From Gloeobacterales cyanobacterium ES-bin-313 (GTDB lineage: Bacteria > Cyanobacteriota > Cyanobacteriia > Gloeobacterales > Gloeobacteraceae), in contig JACMLN010000024.1 of NCBI GenBank assembly GCA_014379585.1, positions 1 to 64,000 on the forward strand: DNA of 64,000 bases, read 5' to 3'. Made by a program: the position numbers and the translations under genes. Below, in pieces: positions 37,896-46,802 of this stretch; the first letter of the stretch is position 1; every line of letters starts with the position of its first letter. Below the pieces are notes generated by a model. The model searched no databases. It worked only from the letters and a program-made list of their open reading frames with translations, and was not told where the DNA came from.

Positions 37896-38123
37896 ATGCC
37901 TCATACCATCGTCACCGATGTCTGCGAAGGTGTTGCCGACTGCGTAGACGCCTGTCCTGTTTCCTGCATCGACGTGGGGCCAGGCAAAAATGCCAAGGGT
38001 ACTGGCTGGTATTGGATCGATTTTTCTACCTGTATTGACTGCGGCATCTGCCTCCAAGTCTGTCCTGTAGAAGGAGCAATCTTGCCAGAAGAGAAGCCTG
38101 AGCTCCAAAAGACCCCAGCATAA
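37896..38123 (+). CDS. Bacterial-type 4Fe-4S/3Fe-4S ferredoxin
   Basis: A 75-residue electron carrier with two cysteine sets. The first is irregular: VCEGVADCVDACPVSC, with cysteines at 10, 16, 20 and 24. The second is classical, CIDCGICLQVCP. An insertion around PGKNAKGTGWYWIDF lies between them. This pattern fits the small cyanobacterial bacterial-type ferredoxins. The ribosome site AAGGGA lies about 7 bases upstream. It lies directly before rodA (2-base gap), though a functional link is unlikely. Confidence 0.92.
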   Translation: MPHTIVTDVCEGVADCVDACPVSCIDVGPGKNAKGTGWYWIDFSTCIDCGICLQVCPVEGAILPEEKPELQKTPA

Positions 38124-38125
38124 CG

Positions 38126-39391
38126 ATGCAAATCGCACGCGCTCCTTGGTGGCAGCGGCTCAACCAGTTGCCCAGGCTATGGCGCGGCTTCGATGGTTGG
38201 CTCCTTGGCTTTGCTATGGCGCTCCTTGGGACGGGGGTTTTAGCGATCTTTAGCACCCGCCCCGACGGTGGCGAATGGAAGTCCCAGCTGCTCACGGGTA
38301 TTCTCGGAGCTGTAACCGCTTTCCTGCTTTCTCGCTTTCAGTACAGCTCTATCCTGCGCTGGCAGTGGATCATCTACGGCGTCGTCTGCACGATGTTAAC
38401 GGTGGTTCTTTTCACTGGGAACTCGATCAAAGGATCCCAACGCTGGATCGAACTGGGCTTTATGCAATTTCAGCCCAGCGAATTCTCGAAGCTTGGGATC
38501 ATCATCGTTTTGGCTGCCTTTATCCACAACAACCCGATTCAAAGCGTGAAGCAGATGTGGGTGGTACTTGGCGTTCTAGCGGTACCATTTTTGTTGGTAT
38601 TTAAGCAGCCCGATCTCGGTACGGCTCTTGTCTTTGGGGCGATCTGTCTGGGGATGCTCTATTGGGGTGGAGCGCGGCTGAGTTGGCTCGTTCTTTTGGT
38701 TTCGCCATTGGTCGCGGCAATTCTGTTTGCCCTGTGGATCCCAGCTTGGATTTGTTGGGTAGTAGCGATGGGCTACTTGGCCTATCGAGCCTTCGAGCGC
38801 AATTGGTTTGCCCCTTTGAGTGTCTTGATTCTCAATCTGATTTCTGGGGGTCTTGGCCAAGGACTCTGGCACATTCTCAAGCCTTACCAACAACAGCGCC
38901 TTGTCGTTTTCTTAGATCCAAGTAATGACCCATTGGGTTCTGGATACCATATCATTCAATCGGAAATTGCCATCGGCGCGGGCGGCGTGTTAGGACGGGG
39001 ATTTTTTCAAGGCACCCAAACCCAACTCAATTTTATTCCTGAACAGCACACGGACTTTATCTTTTCAGCCCTAGGCGAAGAGTGGGGATTTTTCGGTGCG
39101 CTTATTCTTCTGGGACTGTTTTTCTGTTTGCTCTACCGCCTGCTCGTGATTGCCCGCAACGCTCCCGATGACTTCGGTTCGCTCTTGGCAGTAGGAGTGT
39201 TCACGATGTTGCTATTTCAAACTGTTGTCAATATTGGCATGACCATTGGTCTCGCCCCCGTCACAGGAATTCCACTACCCTTTATTACTTTTGGTCGCTC
39301 TTTTTTAATTACCTGCTTCTTCGCCCTTGGCCTTGTTGAATCGGTAGCCGCCCACAGCAGTAAACTTGTCTTCCCCAACTCAAATGGCTGA
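38126..39391 (+). CDS. rodA: Rod-shape peptidoglycan polymerase RodA (SEDS family)
   Basis: A 421-residue membrane protein with about ten helices. SEDS signatures: GSQRWIELGFMQFQPSEFSK, KQPDLGTALVFG (with the catalytic Asp), LDPSNDPLGSGYHIIQSEIA and GIPLPFITFGRS. It is somewhat long because of an extra hydrophobic region after residue 180 (LVSPLVAAILFALWIP). It polymerises lipid II during elongation with a class B PBP, which is not encoded here. The last 8 bases overlap folB. Confidence 0.94.
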   Translation: MQIARAPWWQRLNQLPRLWRGFDGWLLGFAMALLGTGVLAIFSTRPDGGEWKSQLLTGILGAVTAFLLSRFQYSSILRWQWIIYGVVCTMLTVVLFTGNSIKGSQRWIELGFMQFQPSEFSKLGIIIVLAAFIHNNPIQSVKQMWVVLGVLAVPFLLVFKQPDLGTALVFGAICLGMLYWGGARLSWLVLLVSPLVAAILFALWIPAWICWVVAMGYLAYRAFERNWFAPLSVLILNLISGGLGQGLWHILKPYQQQRLVVFLDPSNDPLGSGYHIIQSEIAIGAGGVLGRGFFQGTQTQLNFIPEQHTDFIFSALGEEWGFFGALILLGLFFCLLYRLLVIARNAPDDFGSLLAVGVFTMLLFQTVVNIGMTIGLAPVTGIPLPFITFGRSFLITCFFALGLVESVAAHSSKLVFPNSNG

Positions 39392-39737
39392 CTGGATTCG
39401 TCTGCGTGATATTGTTTGCTACGGCTATACAGGGGTACTTCCCGAAGAGCGCACCTTGGGCCAACGTTTTGTCATTGATGTCGATTTGCAGGTCGATCTA
39501 CAGCAAGCAGGAGGAGCAGATCGCCTTGAAGAGACCGTCGATTATGTTGAACTGCTTGCAGCCATTCGGACAACAGTCGCCAACGAAAGCTTTTATCTGC
39601 TCGAAGCCCTAGCTGAAACGTTAGCGACTGAGATCAAGAAACACAAAAAAGTGCAACAGGTGCGCGTCCAAGTCTGTAAACCCCAGCCACCCATTCCTGA
39701 CTTTACTGGTTCTGTCTGCGTCGAAGTTTGGCGATGA
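39384..39737 (+). CDS. folB: Dihydroneopterin aldolase
   Basis: A 117-residue folate-pathway enzyme that converts 7,8-dihydroneopterin to the hydroxymethyl pterin plus glycolaldehyde. The start MADWIRLRDIVCYGYTGVLP overlaps the rodA end. Conserved parts: the YGYTGVLPEER strand, VDYVELLAAI, the active-site glutamate in YLLEALAETLA, and a Lys/Pro-containing strand VQVCKPQPPIP. Length is typical. Confidence 0.95.
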   Translation: MADWIRLRDIVCYGYTGVLPEERTLGQRFVIDVDLQVDLQQAGGADRLEETVDYVELLAAIRTTVANESFYLLEALAETLATEIKKHKKVQQVRVQVCKPQPPIPDFTGSVCVEVWR

Positions 39738-40967
39738 TTATCGATTGAAATAGGACTTCCACCGCTTGGCTTGGACTTGAAGCGAAAATTCTGCTTCAAC
39801 CATAGCCCTTCCTGCTTTTGCGTAGTCGGCTCTAGCCTGGGGGTTTGCGCGAAAAAAGTTGATTTCCTCAATGATTCCTTCTGCTGTTAAGGAGCGGGAT
39901 AGCCGAGCACCGACCCCTTGACGGGCGATCTCCGGAATTCCACCAACCGCAAAGGCAACCACCGGAAGGCCACAGGCTTGCGCTTCACAAAAGGTTTGAC
40001 CAAAGGCTTCTTCGAGGGAGGTACCGACGAAAAGATCCGCCGCACTATAAATCAGTGGCATTTTTCGATAGTCCCGCACGAGAGCCATTTTGTGCCATGA
40101 CTTTGGACTTTTCAGCGAATCCTGCCAACCGAAGGCAAGAAATTCGACTTCGTCTTGAAGCTGCTGATAAATTTCGACAAATATGTGCCCACCCTTACGA
40201 AACTGATTGAGTTTCACTGCACCACCAAGCACGATAAAAGCATGCTCAGGTAGGCCAAGTAATTTGCGGGCGTACTGACGATCAATCGGGCTAAAAAGGT
40301 GCGTATCCAAGCCGCAGTAAAGGCAATCAACTGCCTGTGGTCCACCGAGGGCTCCACGGGCAAAGTCGGCAGTCCATTCACTATTGGCGAGTAGGGGCAC
40401 GCCATTTGGCCCGCAGAAGATCTTTTGACGCAACTGCCATTGTTCGGCAATCTGTTCAGGAACAAGAGATGGATACTCATCTGCCGTTGGGCACTGGCTG
40501 TCACACCCAGTTTTATATTTTTGGCAATTCCCAACATAGGCGCAGCGCCCTGTCACAAAATAACAGTCGTGCATATAAGCAACTACTCTACAGCCTAAAG
40601 ACTGGAGTGTTGGCAATAATTCCAGAGGAATATTCGCACCGTGTAAGTTGCCAACTAACACAACATCTGGTTCGCGGAGGGCGACTTCTAGCAGCAGTGT
40701 ATCGAGGATAAGCTTTTCTTCGGCGACATCGAGGTAATCGAGGCAGGTATAGCCGAGCCAGGTTCCTGACATTTCTGGCATGATGACTGGGATCATGCCC
40801 TCTGGCCCTTGTCGAAGGCAGAGCAATTCGACAGTATAACCAGCTATAAGCAGAGACTGAATCTGGCGGAGAGTACCAATTCCAGCTCCATATTGAAAAC
40901 CGATATCATTAATAACCAGAATGGAAAGGGCGTCAGATCGCTCGTGCTGAGTTAAAGGCATATTCAC
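39738..40967 (-). CDS. Family 4 glycosyltransferase with a cysteine-rich insert
   Basis: A 409-residue GT-B fold enzyme. The N-terminal domain has GAGIGTLRQIQSLLIAGY and a cysteine cluster CYFVTGRCAYVGNCQKYKTG followed by CDSQCP, common in one GT4 group and possibly metal-binding. The donor domain carries LVRDYRKMPLIYSAADLFVG, EEAFGQTFCEAQACGLPVVA with the family glutamates. It is translationally coupled to the preceding GT2 gene (4-base overlap), so both probably build the same surface glycan. Acceptor and donor unknown. Confidence 0.9.
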   Translation of the reverse strand: MNMPLTQHERSDALSILVINDIGFQYGAGIGTLRQIQSLLIAGYTVELLCLRQGPEGMIPVIMPEMSGTWLGYTCLDYLDVAEEKLILDTLLLEVALREPDVVLVGNLHGANIPLELLPTLQSLGCRVVAYMHDCYFVTGRCAYVGNCQKYKTGCDSQCPTADEYPSLVPEQIAEQWQLRQKIFCGPNGVPLLANSEWTADFARGALGGPQAVDCLYCGLDTHLFSPIDRQYARKLLGLPEHAFIVLGGAVKLNQFRKGGHIFVEIYQQLQDEVEFLAFGWQDSLKSPKSWHKMALVRDYRKMPLIYSAADLFVGTSLEEAFGQTFCEAQACGLPVVAFAVGGIPEIARQGVGARLSRSLTAEGIIEEINFFRANPQARADYAKAGRAMVEAEFSLQVQAKRWKSYFNR

Positions 40968-42706
40968 AAAGGTTGACTCTTCTGTAAGAAGCGCTCTCGT
41001 ACCTGTCGCAGTTCCGAATCGAAAGTGGAAAGGCCACCATGGGTCTTCTGTTGATCGTGCACTCGAAAAAGAACAAGTGGATCAAGAATGTGGAGAATCT
41101 GGGCATTTTGCTGCGCCATACGCAACCACAATTCATAATCCATACTGTAGTACAGTGCTTCGTCAACATGGCTTCCTGAACGCTCCCAAAGTTGGCGAGT
41201 CCAGAAAACCTCCGGTTGATAAAAGAAGTCGCTTTGGTACCAACTTCCATCAATATCGAGCAGTTTGTCCAACGATAGACTCACTATCTCGCCCACAGGA
41301 AGCGAAGTATGGTGGCGAGCGTAGGGTTGCGCAGCCTCCCCCTCGATCAATAAGCATCCACCAGCAATCATGTCCGGCTGATCCTTGTCGAAAGCCATCG
41401 CAATCCGTGTTAGAGTTCCCGGTAAATAGCGATCATCACTATTCAACCAAGCCAAAATTTCACCTGTGGACTGCTGAAAGCCTTTATTGAGAGCATCCGA
41501 CTGACCATTGTCCTTTTCACTGATGCAGTAACTCAGCTCTTGATCGTAGCGCTTCAAGATGGTTGAAGTGTCGTCTGTAGAACCACCATCGATAACAATA
41601 TATTCTAGGTTTGGGTAGTTTTGAAGCAACACCGAGCGAATGGTCTGCTCCAAAAAAGCACCTTGATTGTAAGTGGCTGTCACCACCGAAATCTTCGGCC
41701 AAGGTCTACCAGACGGCAAGGTCGCTTGATGGAATGTGGGGCGAGAAATCCAGGGCCATTGATCTTGTGAAGGCTCAACAAATGGTGCCTGCCAACCACC
41801 TGGCAGTTTTTCATAGATCTGCAAGTGCTCTGTTTGCAGATCCGATGAGCCAAGGTTGAGTCCTTCAAGTTCTCCAGAACCAACCACAAAAAGCTTTGTC
41901 TGCAACGGAAGACGGCCACGCAACCCATTCAAAAAACGGCCTGCATTCTGACCATCGATCAGCACTGCATCAAAAGCAAGGGGAATCCGCTGTTCCTCAG
42001 TTGCTTCCATCAACCATCCCTCGAATTCTTGGGAGTATATCTTGAAACCAGGATGGACAAAAATATTTGCACCAGATTCCCCAGCAAAAGCAGTCACCCT
42101 CACGGCCAGTTCTGCACACAACTCTAGCAACGCCATCGTTTGCGCTGTCAATTCTGGACATAACAAGTGTTTGCACTGAGCGATCCATTCAGCAAAGCAT
42201 TGAAGTGACTGCACATCCATCTCGCAACTGCGACTGAGTACTACAAGTTGTACAGAGAGGCTGTCGATCCCTTGGGCGTTCAATGGATCATAAGATGTGG
42301 ACTTGCCATCTGATCCTGGCTGCAAAGAGCCACTTACTACCCCATTAACTTGTGCATATTCTTCCTGCATTTTGGAGGGCACCAGCCGCTTCGCATTTTT
42401 TTCTGCGAATCTGGAAAACTCTGTCCGTAACAACGAAAGCAAAGCCAAAACACGTTTTTTCAGGCGTGAACTCAGCTTACGTTTGTGCTTCAGATTTTCA
42501 ACCTCCGCCTTCAGAGCCTCGTTGTAATCTTCTAAACTAGCAACCCACTGCTTCAGCGCCCTGACTTCTTTTTGATGTTTTGATTCTTCTAGGATAGTCG
42601 GCTCACCTATTTGATATTTATATTGAATGTCTCGAAGCTTGCGAATCAAGTCTTTGCGGATCGATTCGCTCAAATCGAGCTTACGTTGTAAATCATCATT
42701 TGACAT
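40964..42706 (-). CDS. Family 2 glycosyltransferase with N-terminal coiled coil and degenerate middle domain
   Basis: A 580-residue cytoplasmic protein. Residues 1 to about 85 form a charged coiled coil (SNDDLQRKLDLSESIRKDL). A middle region (about 150-320) resembles a worn methyltransferase or glycosyltransferase fold (LAFDAVLIDGQ, LQTKLFVVGSGEL) without a clear cofactor motif. The GT2 domain starts near residue 335: ISVVTATYNQGAFLEQTIRS, YIVIDGGSTDDT, ILAWLNSDDRYLPG, and MDYELWLRM. It is the first gene of the two-gene glycosyltransferase operon. Confidence 0.88.
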   Translation of the reverse strand: MSNDDLQRKLDLSESIRKDLIRKLRDIQYKYQIGEPTILEESKHQKEVRALKQWVASLEDYNEALKAEVENLKHKRKLSSRLKKRVLALLSLLRTEFSRFAEKNAKRLVPSKMQEEYAQVNGVVSGSLQPGSDGKSTSYDPLNAQGIDSLSVQLVVLSRSCEMDVQSLQCFAEWIAQCKHLLCPELTAQTMALLELCAELAVRVTAFAGESGANIFVHPGFKIYSQEFEGWLMEATEEQRIPLAFDAVLIDGQNAGRFLNGLRGRLPLQTKLFVVGSGELEGLNLGSSDLQTEHLQIYEKLPGGWQAPFVEPSQDQWPWISRPTFHQATLPSGRPWPKISVVTATYNQGAFLEQTIRSVLLQNYPNLEYIVIDGGSTDDTSTILKRYDQELSYCISEKDNGQSDALNKGFQQSTGEILAWLNSDDRYLPGTLTRIAMAFDKDQPDMIAGGCLLIEGEAAQPYARHHTSLPVGEIVSLSLDKLLDIDGSWYQSDFFYQPEVFWTRQLWERSGSHVDEALYYSMDYELWLRMAQQNAQILHILDPLVLFRVHDQQKTHGGLSTFDSELRQVRERFLQKSQPL

Positions 42707-42835
42707 TCGCTTCTCAAACTAACAGTTGCTTCAGGTGAACAGATATTTTTAAGTAGGATAGCACAATCTCAGATTACTGTATTACAGAAAATTGTTGCTA
42801 TTTGGTGTTCGACGACAAAAATAAGTTGATAAAAT

Positions 42836-43603
42836 CTAGACCGAAACGCTTTTTGATCGCCAGAATAAAAATGCCGCTCCCGCCAAAGGAACGACCAGGA
42901 AGAGTTGCCAGTTTGGTAGGTTAAATCCTGCTTCAAGATGATTGACTTGCTCAAGTTGCAGATGCCAAATCAAAGTATTGCCATCTTGCTCACTCGCATT
43001 TGAGCTGGCAGCCATGAGCGGTGTGGTGAGTGCAAATTCAAGATTGACGACACCAATTGCGGATAGAAATGCTTCGCTTCCTGACGCACGTAGTGGATTG
43101 CGTAGATCTAGATCAGCAATCACTTTATACTCAGTCCATAGCCAGCGATTGACGGTTTCAATCCGAAATGGTTCAGGGTTTCGGGAAACTGAAGTGATCG
43201 CGGAACGTGGTTCCTGAACTGGCGTTGGGGTAGTAATTTGTACAGTTGGCGAAGTTGATTTTTTAGTTTGGGCAATCGATGAAACAGAGATAGGTTGACC
43301 GAGAAATTGGTTTACTCTTTGACTCAACTCCTCGCTACTAGTAAACGGGATCACTAAGTGCAGTTCGTCGTTTAACCACAGAACTCTTCCCCCCAGTTCC
43401 TCGGTGCGAAGGCTGAGTTGCTGCGTAAAATCCTGCATCTGCTTGCCGCCCGCCTGGGACAGTGCCGGATCCATCTGGAGAATCTGCTCGATATTGCCAT
43501 GGCCTAGCCAATCAAAAGCGATGCCGAGGCGATAGTGTACACAGCCTGTTATCAACAAAAGACAGGCACATCCCCCAATCCAGCGCAGTCCAGAGTTCAA
43601 CAT
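42836..43603 (-). CDS. DUF3153-type lipoprotein with C-terminal membrane helix
   Basis: A 255-residue exported protein. Lipobox LLLITGC gives a lipid-modified Cys at about residue 22. The mature part matches the cyanobacterial DUF3153 pattern (FDWLGHGNIEQILQMD; RVLWLNDELHLVIPF; LEFALTTPLMA-like LEFALTTPLM). A membrane helix (WQLFLVVPLAGAAFLFW) and a basic end close the protein, an odd combination with an N-terminal lipid anchor. Function unknown. The TPR gene lies 17 bases upstream on the same strand. Confidence 0.8.
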   Translation of the reverse strand: MLNSGLRWIGGCACLLLITGCVHYRLGIAFDWLGHGNIEQILQMDPALSQAGGKQMQDFTQQLSLRTEELGGRVLWLNDELHLVIPFTSSEELSQRVNQFLGQPISVSSIAQTKKSTSPTVQITTPTPVQEPRSAITSVSRNPEPFRIETVNRWLWTEYKVIADLDLRNPLRASGSEAFLSAIGVVNLEFALTTPLMAASSNASEQDGNTLIWHLQLEQVNHLEAGFNLPNWQLFLVVPLAGAAFLFWRSKSVSV

Positions 43604-43620
43604 ACTCTCAGCTTAACGGT

Positions 43621-44682
43621 TCAAAGCCCGATTTTCTGTAAGACAGTTTGCACTTTTTGCTGATTTTCTGGGTCACTCCGCTCGCCATAAAGCTTTGCCG
43701 CTTTCTGAAAGTCGGCGATGGCTCCTTGGCGATCACCTGCAGCTAACTTACTTTGACCACGGCCAAAGAATGCGGCAGCAAAAGGTGGGTGAAGGGCAAT
43801 TGCCTGGGTATAGTCGGCTACTGCACCTGGATAATCTTTGGTGTTCAGGCGAGCAATAGCCCGTGCCTGAAAGTCAAATTCGTTCTTTGGCTCTAAAGAA
43901 GCTGCGGCACTGTAGTCTGCTTGGGCCTCTGACTTGAGACCTAAATAAAAGTTGGCGTTGCCACGTCCGTAGTAGGCCAGCACATTCTGGGGATCGGTTT
44001 TGAGGGCTTCTGTACAGTCGCTCATTGCGGGAAGATTTCGGCCATTTTGGTAGCGGGTAAAACCTTGTTGGGCAAGTAGTCCAGGCACTTCGACGTTGAG
44101 GAGCGCGGCTTGTTTGTAGGCTTCCAGTGCTAAAGGAAACTTATCGAGACGTTGATAGATCTTGCCGCTTTCGAAATAGGCTTGGGCTGCGATTTCAGGA
44201 TCTTGATCAAAGAGCACCTGGTAATCCGCCAAAGCTTTCGTATACTCCCCGATTGCAATGTAGACACTGGCTCTCAATTTGCGGGACTGTGGCGATGACT
44301 CATTGAAACTGACGAGTCGCGAGAATGCCTCAATGGCTTTTGGATAGTCTTGAAGCGCCAGGTAAGATTCGCCGATGCGCTGATAGGCCCCACCATCGTT
44401 GGCGTAGAGGCGGAGCATCTGTCTGTAGTCTTCGATGGCCTTCGCATATTCCTGCAACTTAAAGCGCAGTTCAGCGCTGCGTGCGTAGGCATCGTAGTAG
44501 CCAGGAAACTTTTTGACCGAAAGGGCATAGTCGGCGAGGGCACCTTGATAATCGCCTTTGGCCGATTTGTCGTTGGCTTGATTAAACAGGCGCACAGATT
44601 CGTAGCGTTCAGCATCGCCCTGGGCAAGCGTTGGAATCGGCGCAAAAATGAGAAGCAGTGCGAGCCACAGACTTGGTTTCAT
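43621..44682 (-). CDS. Exported TPR-repeat protein
   Basis: A 353-residue protein starting at MKPSLWLALLLIF; the upstream codons overlap a divergent leader and are discounted. A signal peptide (LALLLIFAPIPTLAQ) is followed by about nine TPR units of 34 residues with typical spacing (AKGDYQGALADYALSVKKFP; GGAYQRIGESYLALQDYPKA; AFFGRGQSKLAAGDRQGAI). It would act as a periplasmic or surface protein-protein scaffold. It precedes the DUF3153 lipoprotein gene in the same transcription unit. Confidence 0.85.
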   Translation of the reverse strand: MKPSLWLALLLIFAPIPTLAQGDAERYESVRLFNQANDKSAKGDYQGALADYALSVKKFPGYYDAYARSAELRFKLQEYAKAIEDYRQMLRLYANDGGAYQRIGESYLALQDYPKAIEAFSRLVSFNESSPQSRKLRASVYIAIGEYTKALADYQVLFDQDPEIAAQAYFESGKIYQRLDKFPLALEAYKQAALLNVEVPGLLAQQGFTRYQNGRNLPAMSDCTEALKTDPQNVLAYYGRGNANFYLGLKSEAQADYSAAASLEPKNEFDFQARAIARLNTKDYPGAVADYTQAIALHPPFAAAFFGRGQSKLAAGDRQGAIADFQKAAKLYGERSDPENQQKVQTVLQKIGL

Positions 44683-44821
44683 CCCCTCAGCATATCCGAA
44701 AGATCTCGCTATAGCTTGGCGAGGGAGCATCAATTTCTTCGCTAGCAGACGACGTAAAATCGACCACCCGAATACTGTTATAATCTCACCCGCTGTTCAT
44801 CTTCAATGCGAAGTAAAATTA

Positions 44822-46069
44822 ATGTTCATACACATTATCATTCCATGCCTTAACTCTGCAAAGTACCTCGATCAATGCTTGAGTAGCATCATGATGCAGA
44901 GGGGAGATTTCGAGCTGCATATTCATATTCAAGACGGACTATCTAGTGATGCAACACTTTTGATCGCGAAGCGCTGGCAAGCTTCATTATCAGAAGATCG
45001 AATCTTGGGCGCAGAAAAAATAACTCTAACAATAGATTCTGAATCTGACAATGGCATCTATGATGCTATTGCGAAAGGCTTTGCGAAAGTCCCTGCTTCT
45101 AGAAGTAGTATTATGACTTGGATTGGTAGTGACGATCTATTGACGCATGGCAGTTTAGCGACTGTAAGCAAAATTTTTCGAGATCATGAAGAAATTTCAT
45201 GGCTTACAGGAAGTTCACAAACGATAGATGCAACAGACTGTTTGTTTTCTCCTTGGGAAAATATTCTTTTCTCTCGAAGAAACATCATCATGGGACTACA
45301 TGATGGTAGAACGCTCGGTTTTATCCAGCAGGAAGGAACTTTTTGGCGCTCGGATCTTTATCATCGTGCTGGAGGAATCAACGCAACATTAAATTATGCA
45401 GGCGACTTTGATTTGTGGAGAAGATTCGCCTGCCTTGAAAAGATTTATGCATTGAACTTTCCCCTTGGGACGTTCCGTTATCGAGAAAAGCAAACATCCA
45501 GTGATAAAGACAGTTATTATCAAGAAGTTGAATGTCTAAAAGCCAATTTTAATCTTGATCACTTGTGCCAAAACCTAGATTTAAACCGCGCAGATGAATA
45601 CTCTTATATCTATTTGATCGAGCGATTTCCTATAGCCGAAAGTTACAAAATTATAAGATCGACTAACTTTAACTTTACCCCATTGCAAGCATTTACGGAA
45701 CAACTGGATCCGCTTCCAGAAAAGAATATGTTTACTACATACTATTGGACACTTGGTAAAAAATCCTGTCTTAGAATAAACGTCTTCGCGCTTCCTATTG
45801 TTTATAGAATTACACTCAAAATTCGCAATCCTCACAAAAATCAACTTTTGAAAATTTACAATCATGAAGATAAAATCCTAGGAAGTTTTAGTTTAGATAG
45901 CAACTTCGACAAGAGTCAAGAAATAACGTTTGAATATAATTTCGGCAGTGGAGACACAACCTTAACGTTGCAAATAAGTAAACCTTTCAATCCTGGTTTG
46001 CGACAAAATCCACTAGGCATCGTCATTGAAGGTCTATTGATATTGCCGATCAAATACATGCACCAGTAA
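44822..46069 (+). CDS. Family 2 glycosyltransferase with C-terminal beta domain, AT-rich
   Basis: A 415-residue protein starting at MFIHIIIPCLNSAKYLDQCL; the long upstream extension of the frame runs antisense through the TPR gene. The GT2 domain (about 1-230) has IHIQDGLSSDATL, SDNGIYDAIAKGF and MTWIGSDDLLTHG (DD pair for metal). The last 150 residues are beta-rich with a carbohydrate-binding look (LKIYNHEDKILGSFSLD, FGSGDTTLTLQISKPF). The gene is distinctly more AT-rich than its neighbours, with many AAA/AAT/ATA codons, suggesting horizontal acquisition. Confidence 0.85.
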   Translation: MFIHIIIPCLNSAKYLDQCLSSIMMQRGDFELHIHIQDGLSSDATLLIAKRWQASLSEDRILGAEKITLTIDSESDNGIYDAIAKGFAKVPASRSSIMTWIGSDDLLTHGSLATVSKIFRDHEEISWLTGSSQTIDATDCLFSPWENILFSRRNIIMGLHDGRTLGFIQQEGTFWRSDLYHRAGGINATLNYAGDFDLWRRFACLEKIYALNFPLGTFRYREKQTSSDKDSYYQEVECLKANFNLDHLCQNLDLNRADEYSYIYLIERFPIAESYKIIRSTNFNFTPLQAFTEQLDPLPEKNMFTTYYWTLGKKSCLRINVFALPIVYRITLKIRNPHKNQLLKIYNHEDKILGSFSLDSNFDKSQEITFEYNFGSGDTTLTLQISKPFNPGLRQNPLGIVIEGLLILPIKYMHQ

Positions 46070-46309
46070 AATTTTTGATCATGCTCTAACAGAAAGTTTT
46101 CCTGTGAGCGTGTGTCTCTAGAGCACCCTGGTTTTGTTTGCCCACCAACACAGTCTCCACGTCCTAGGACGACGCTGAGAGCCGACAAAGACGACTTTAA
46201 GCTGCATGGAATGAGCGCAAACCCAACTGATCGGCCCTCTGTGCCACACTAGATACAGGTATTCCCGCGTACAAGCTTGGAGGAGTGGGTGAAAGGCCCA
46301 CTTTTTAAT

Positions 46310-46786
46310 ATGCAAAATCAGGAGATTATCGAGCGCATCACCGCCTTGGCCGAACCGGTTGCCGAGCAACTTGGTTTGGAACTTGTCGCTGTGGCCTACC
46401 AAACCCATACTCGTCCTGCAACTCTGCGGGTGGATATTCGCCACCCCAGCGAACAGACGGGCCTGGACGACTGCGCTAAGATGAGCCGCGCCCTCGAAGC
46501 GGTTCTCGAACTCGACGATCCGATCACAAGTGCCTACACCCTGGAAGTTTCCAGCCCTGGAGTCGAGCGCAACTTAACCACTGACCGCGAATTCACGGCC
46601 TTTCGGGGATTTGCGGTGCTCGTAAAAGCCGACGAACCGATCGACGGCAAACTCCAGTGGGAAGGCCAATTGATCGCCCGCGACGATGAACACATTCACC
46701 TGAGCCTCCAAGGGCGGCGCATTGCCCTTCCCCGTGCCCAGGTTTCCCTTGTGCAACTGACCCGCGTTGGCAAAAAAACTACATAG
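46310..46786 (+). CDS. rimP: Ribosome maturation factor RimP
   Basis: A 158-residue factor for 30S subunit assembly. The start is at MQNQEIIERITALAEPVAEQ. Family core: LGLELVAVAYQ, LRVDIRHPSEQTGLDDCAKM, YTLEVSSPGVERNLTTDREF, then the C-terminal SH3-like domain. About 240 bases upstream, between the AT-rich glycosyltransferase gene and this start, hold no gene I can recognise. nusA follows after 16 bases with a GAAGGAG site. Confidence 0.95.
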   Translation: MQNQEIIERITALAEPVAEQLGLELVAVAYQTHTRPATLRVDIRHPSEQTGLDDCAKMSRALEAVLELDDPITSAYTLEVSSPGVERNLTTDREFTAFRGFAVLVKADEPIDGKLQWEGQLIARDDEHIHLSLQGRRIALPRAQVSLVQLTRVGKKTT

Positions 46787-46802
46787 TGAAGGAGATGAAC
46801 TG

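Noticed and set aside
37425-38138. Minus-strand open frame of 237 codons opposite the YlqD and ferredoxin genes
   Set aside because: Both opposite genes are recognised families with correct starts; this frame is their antisense shadow.
46070-46309. Possible structured RNA (6S, SRP or similar) upstream of rimP
   Set aside because: I could not find the conserved cores of SRP RNA, RNase P RNA or tmRNA, nor a convincing closed stem with a terminator. A covariance-model search would decide.
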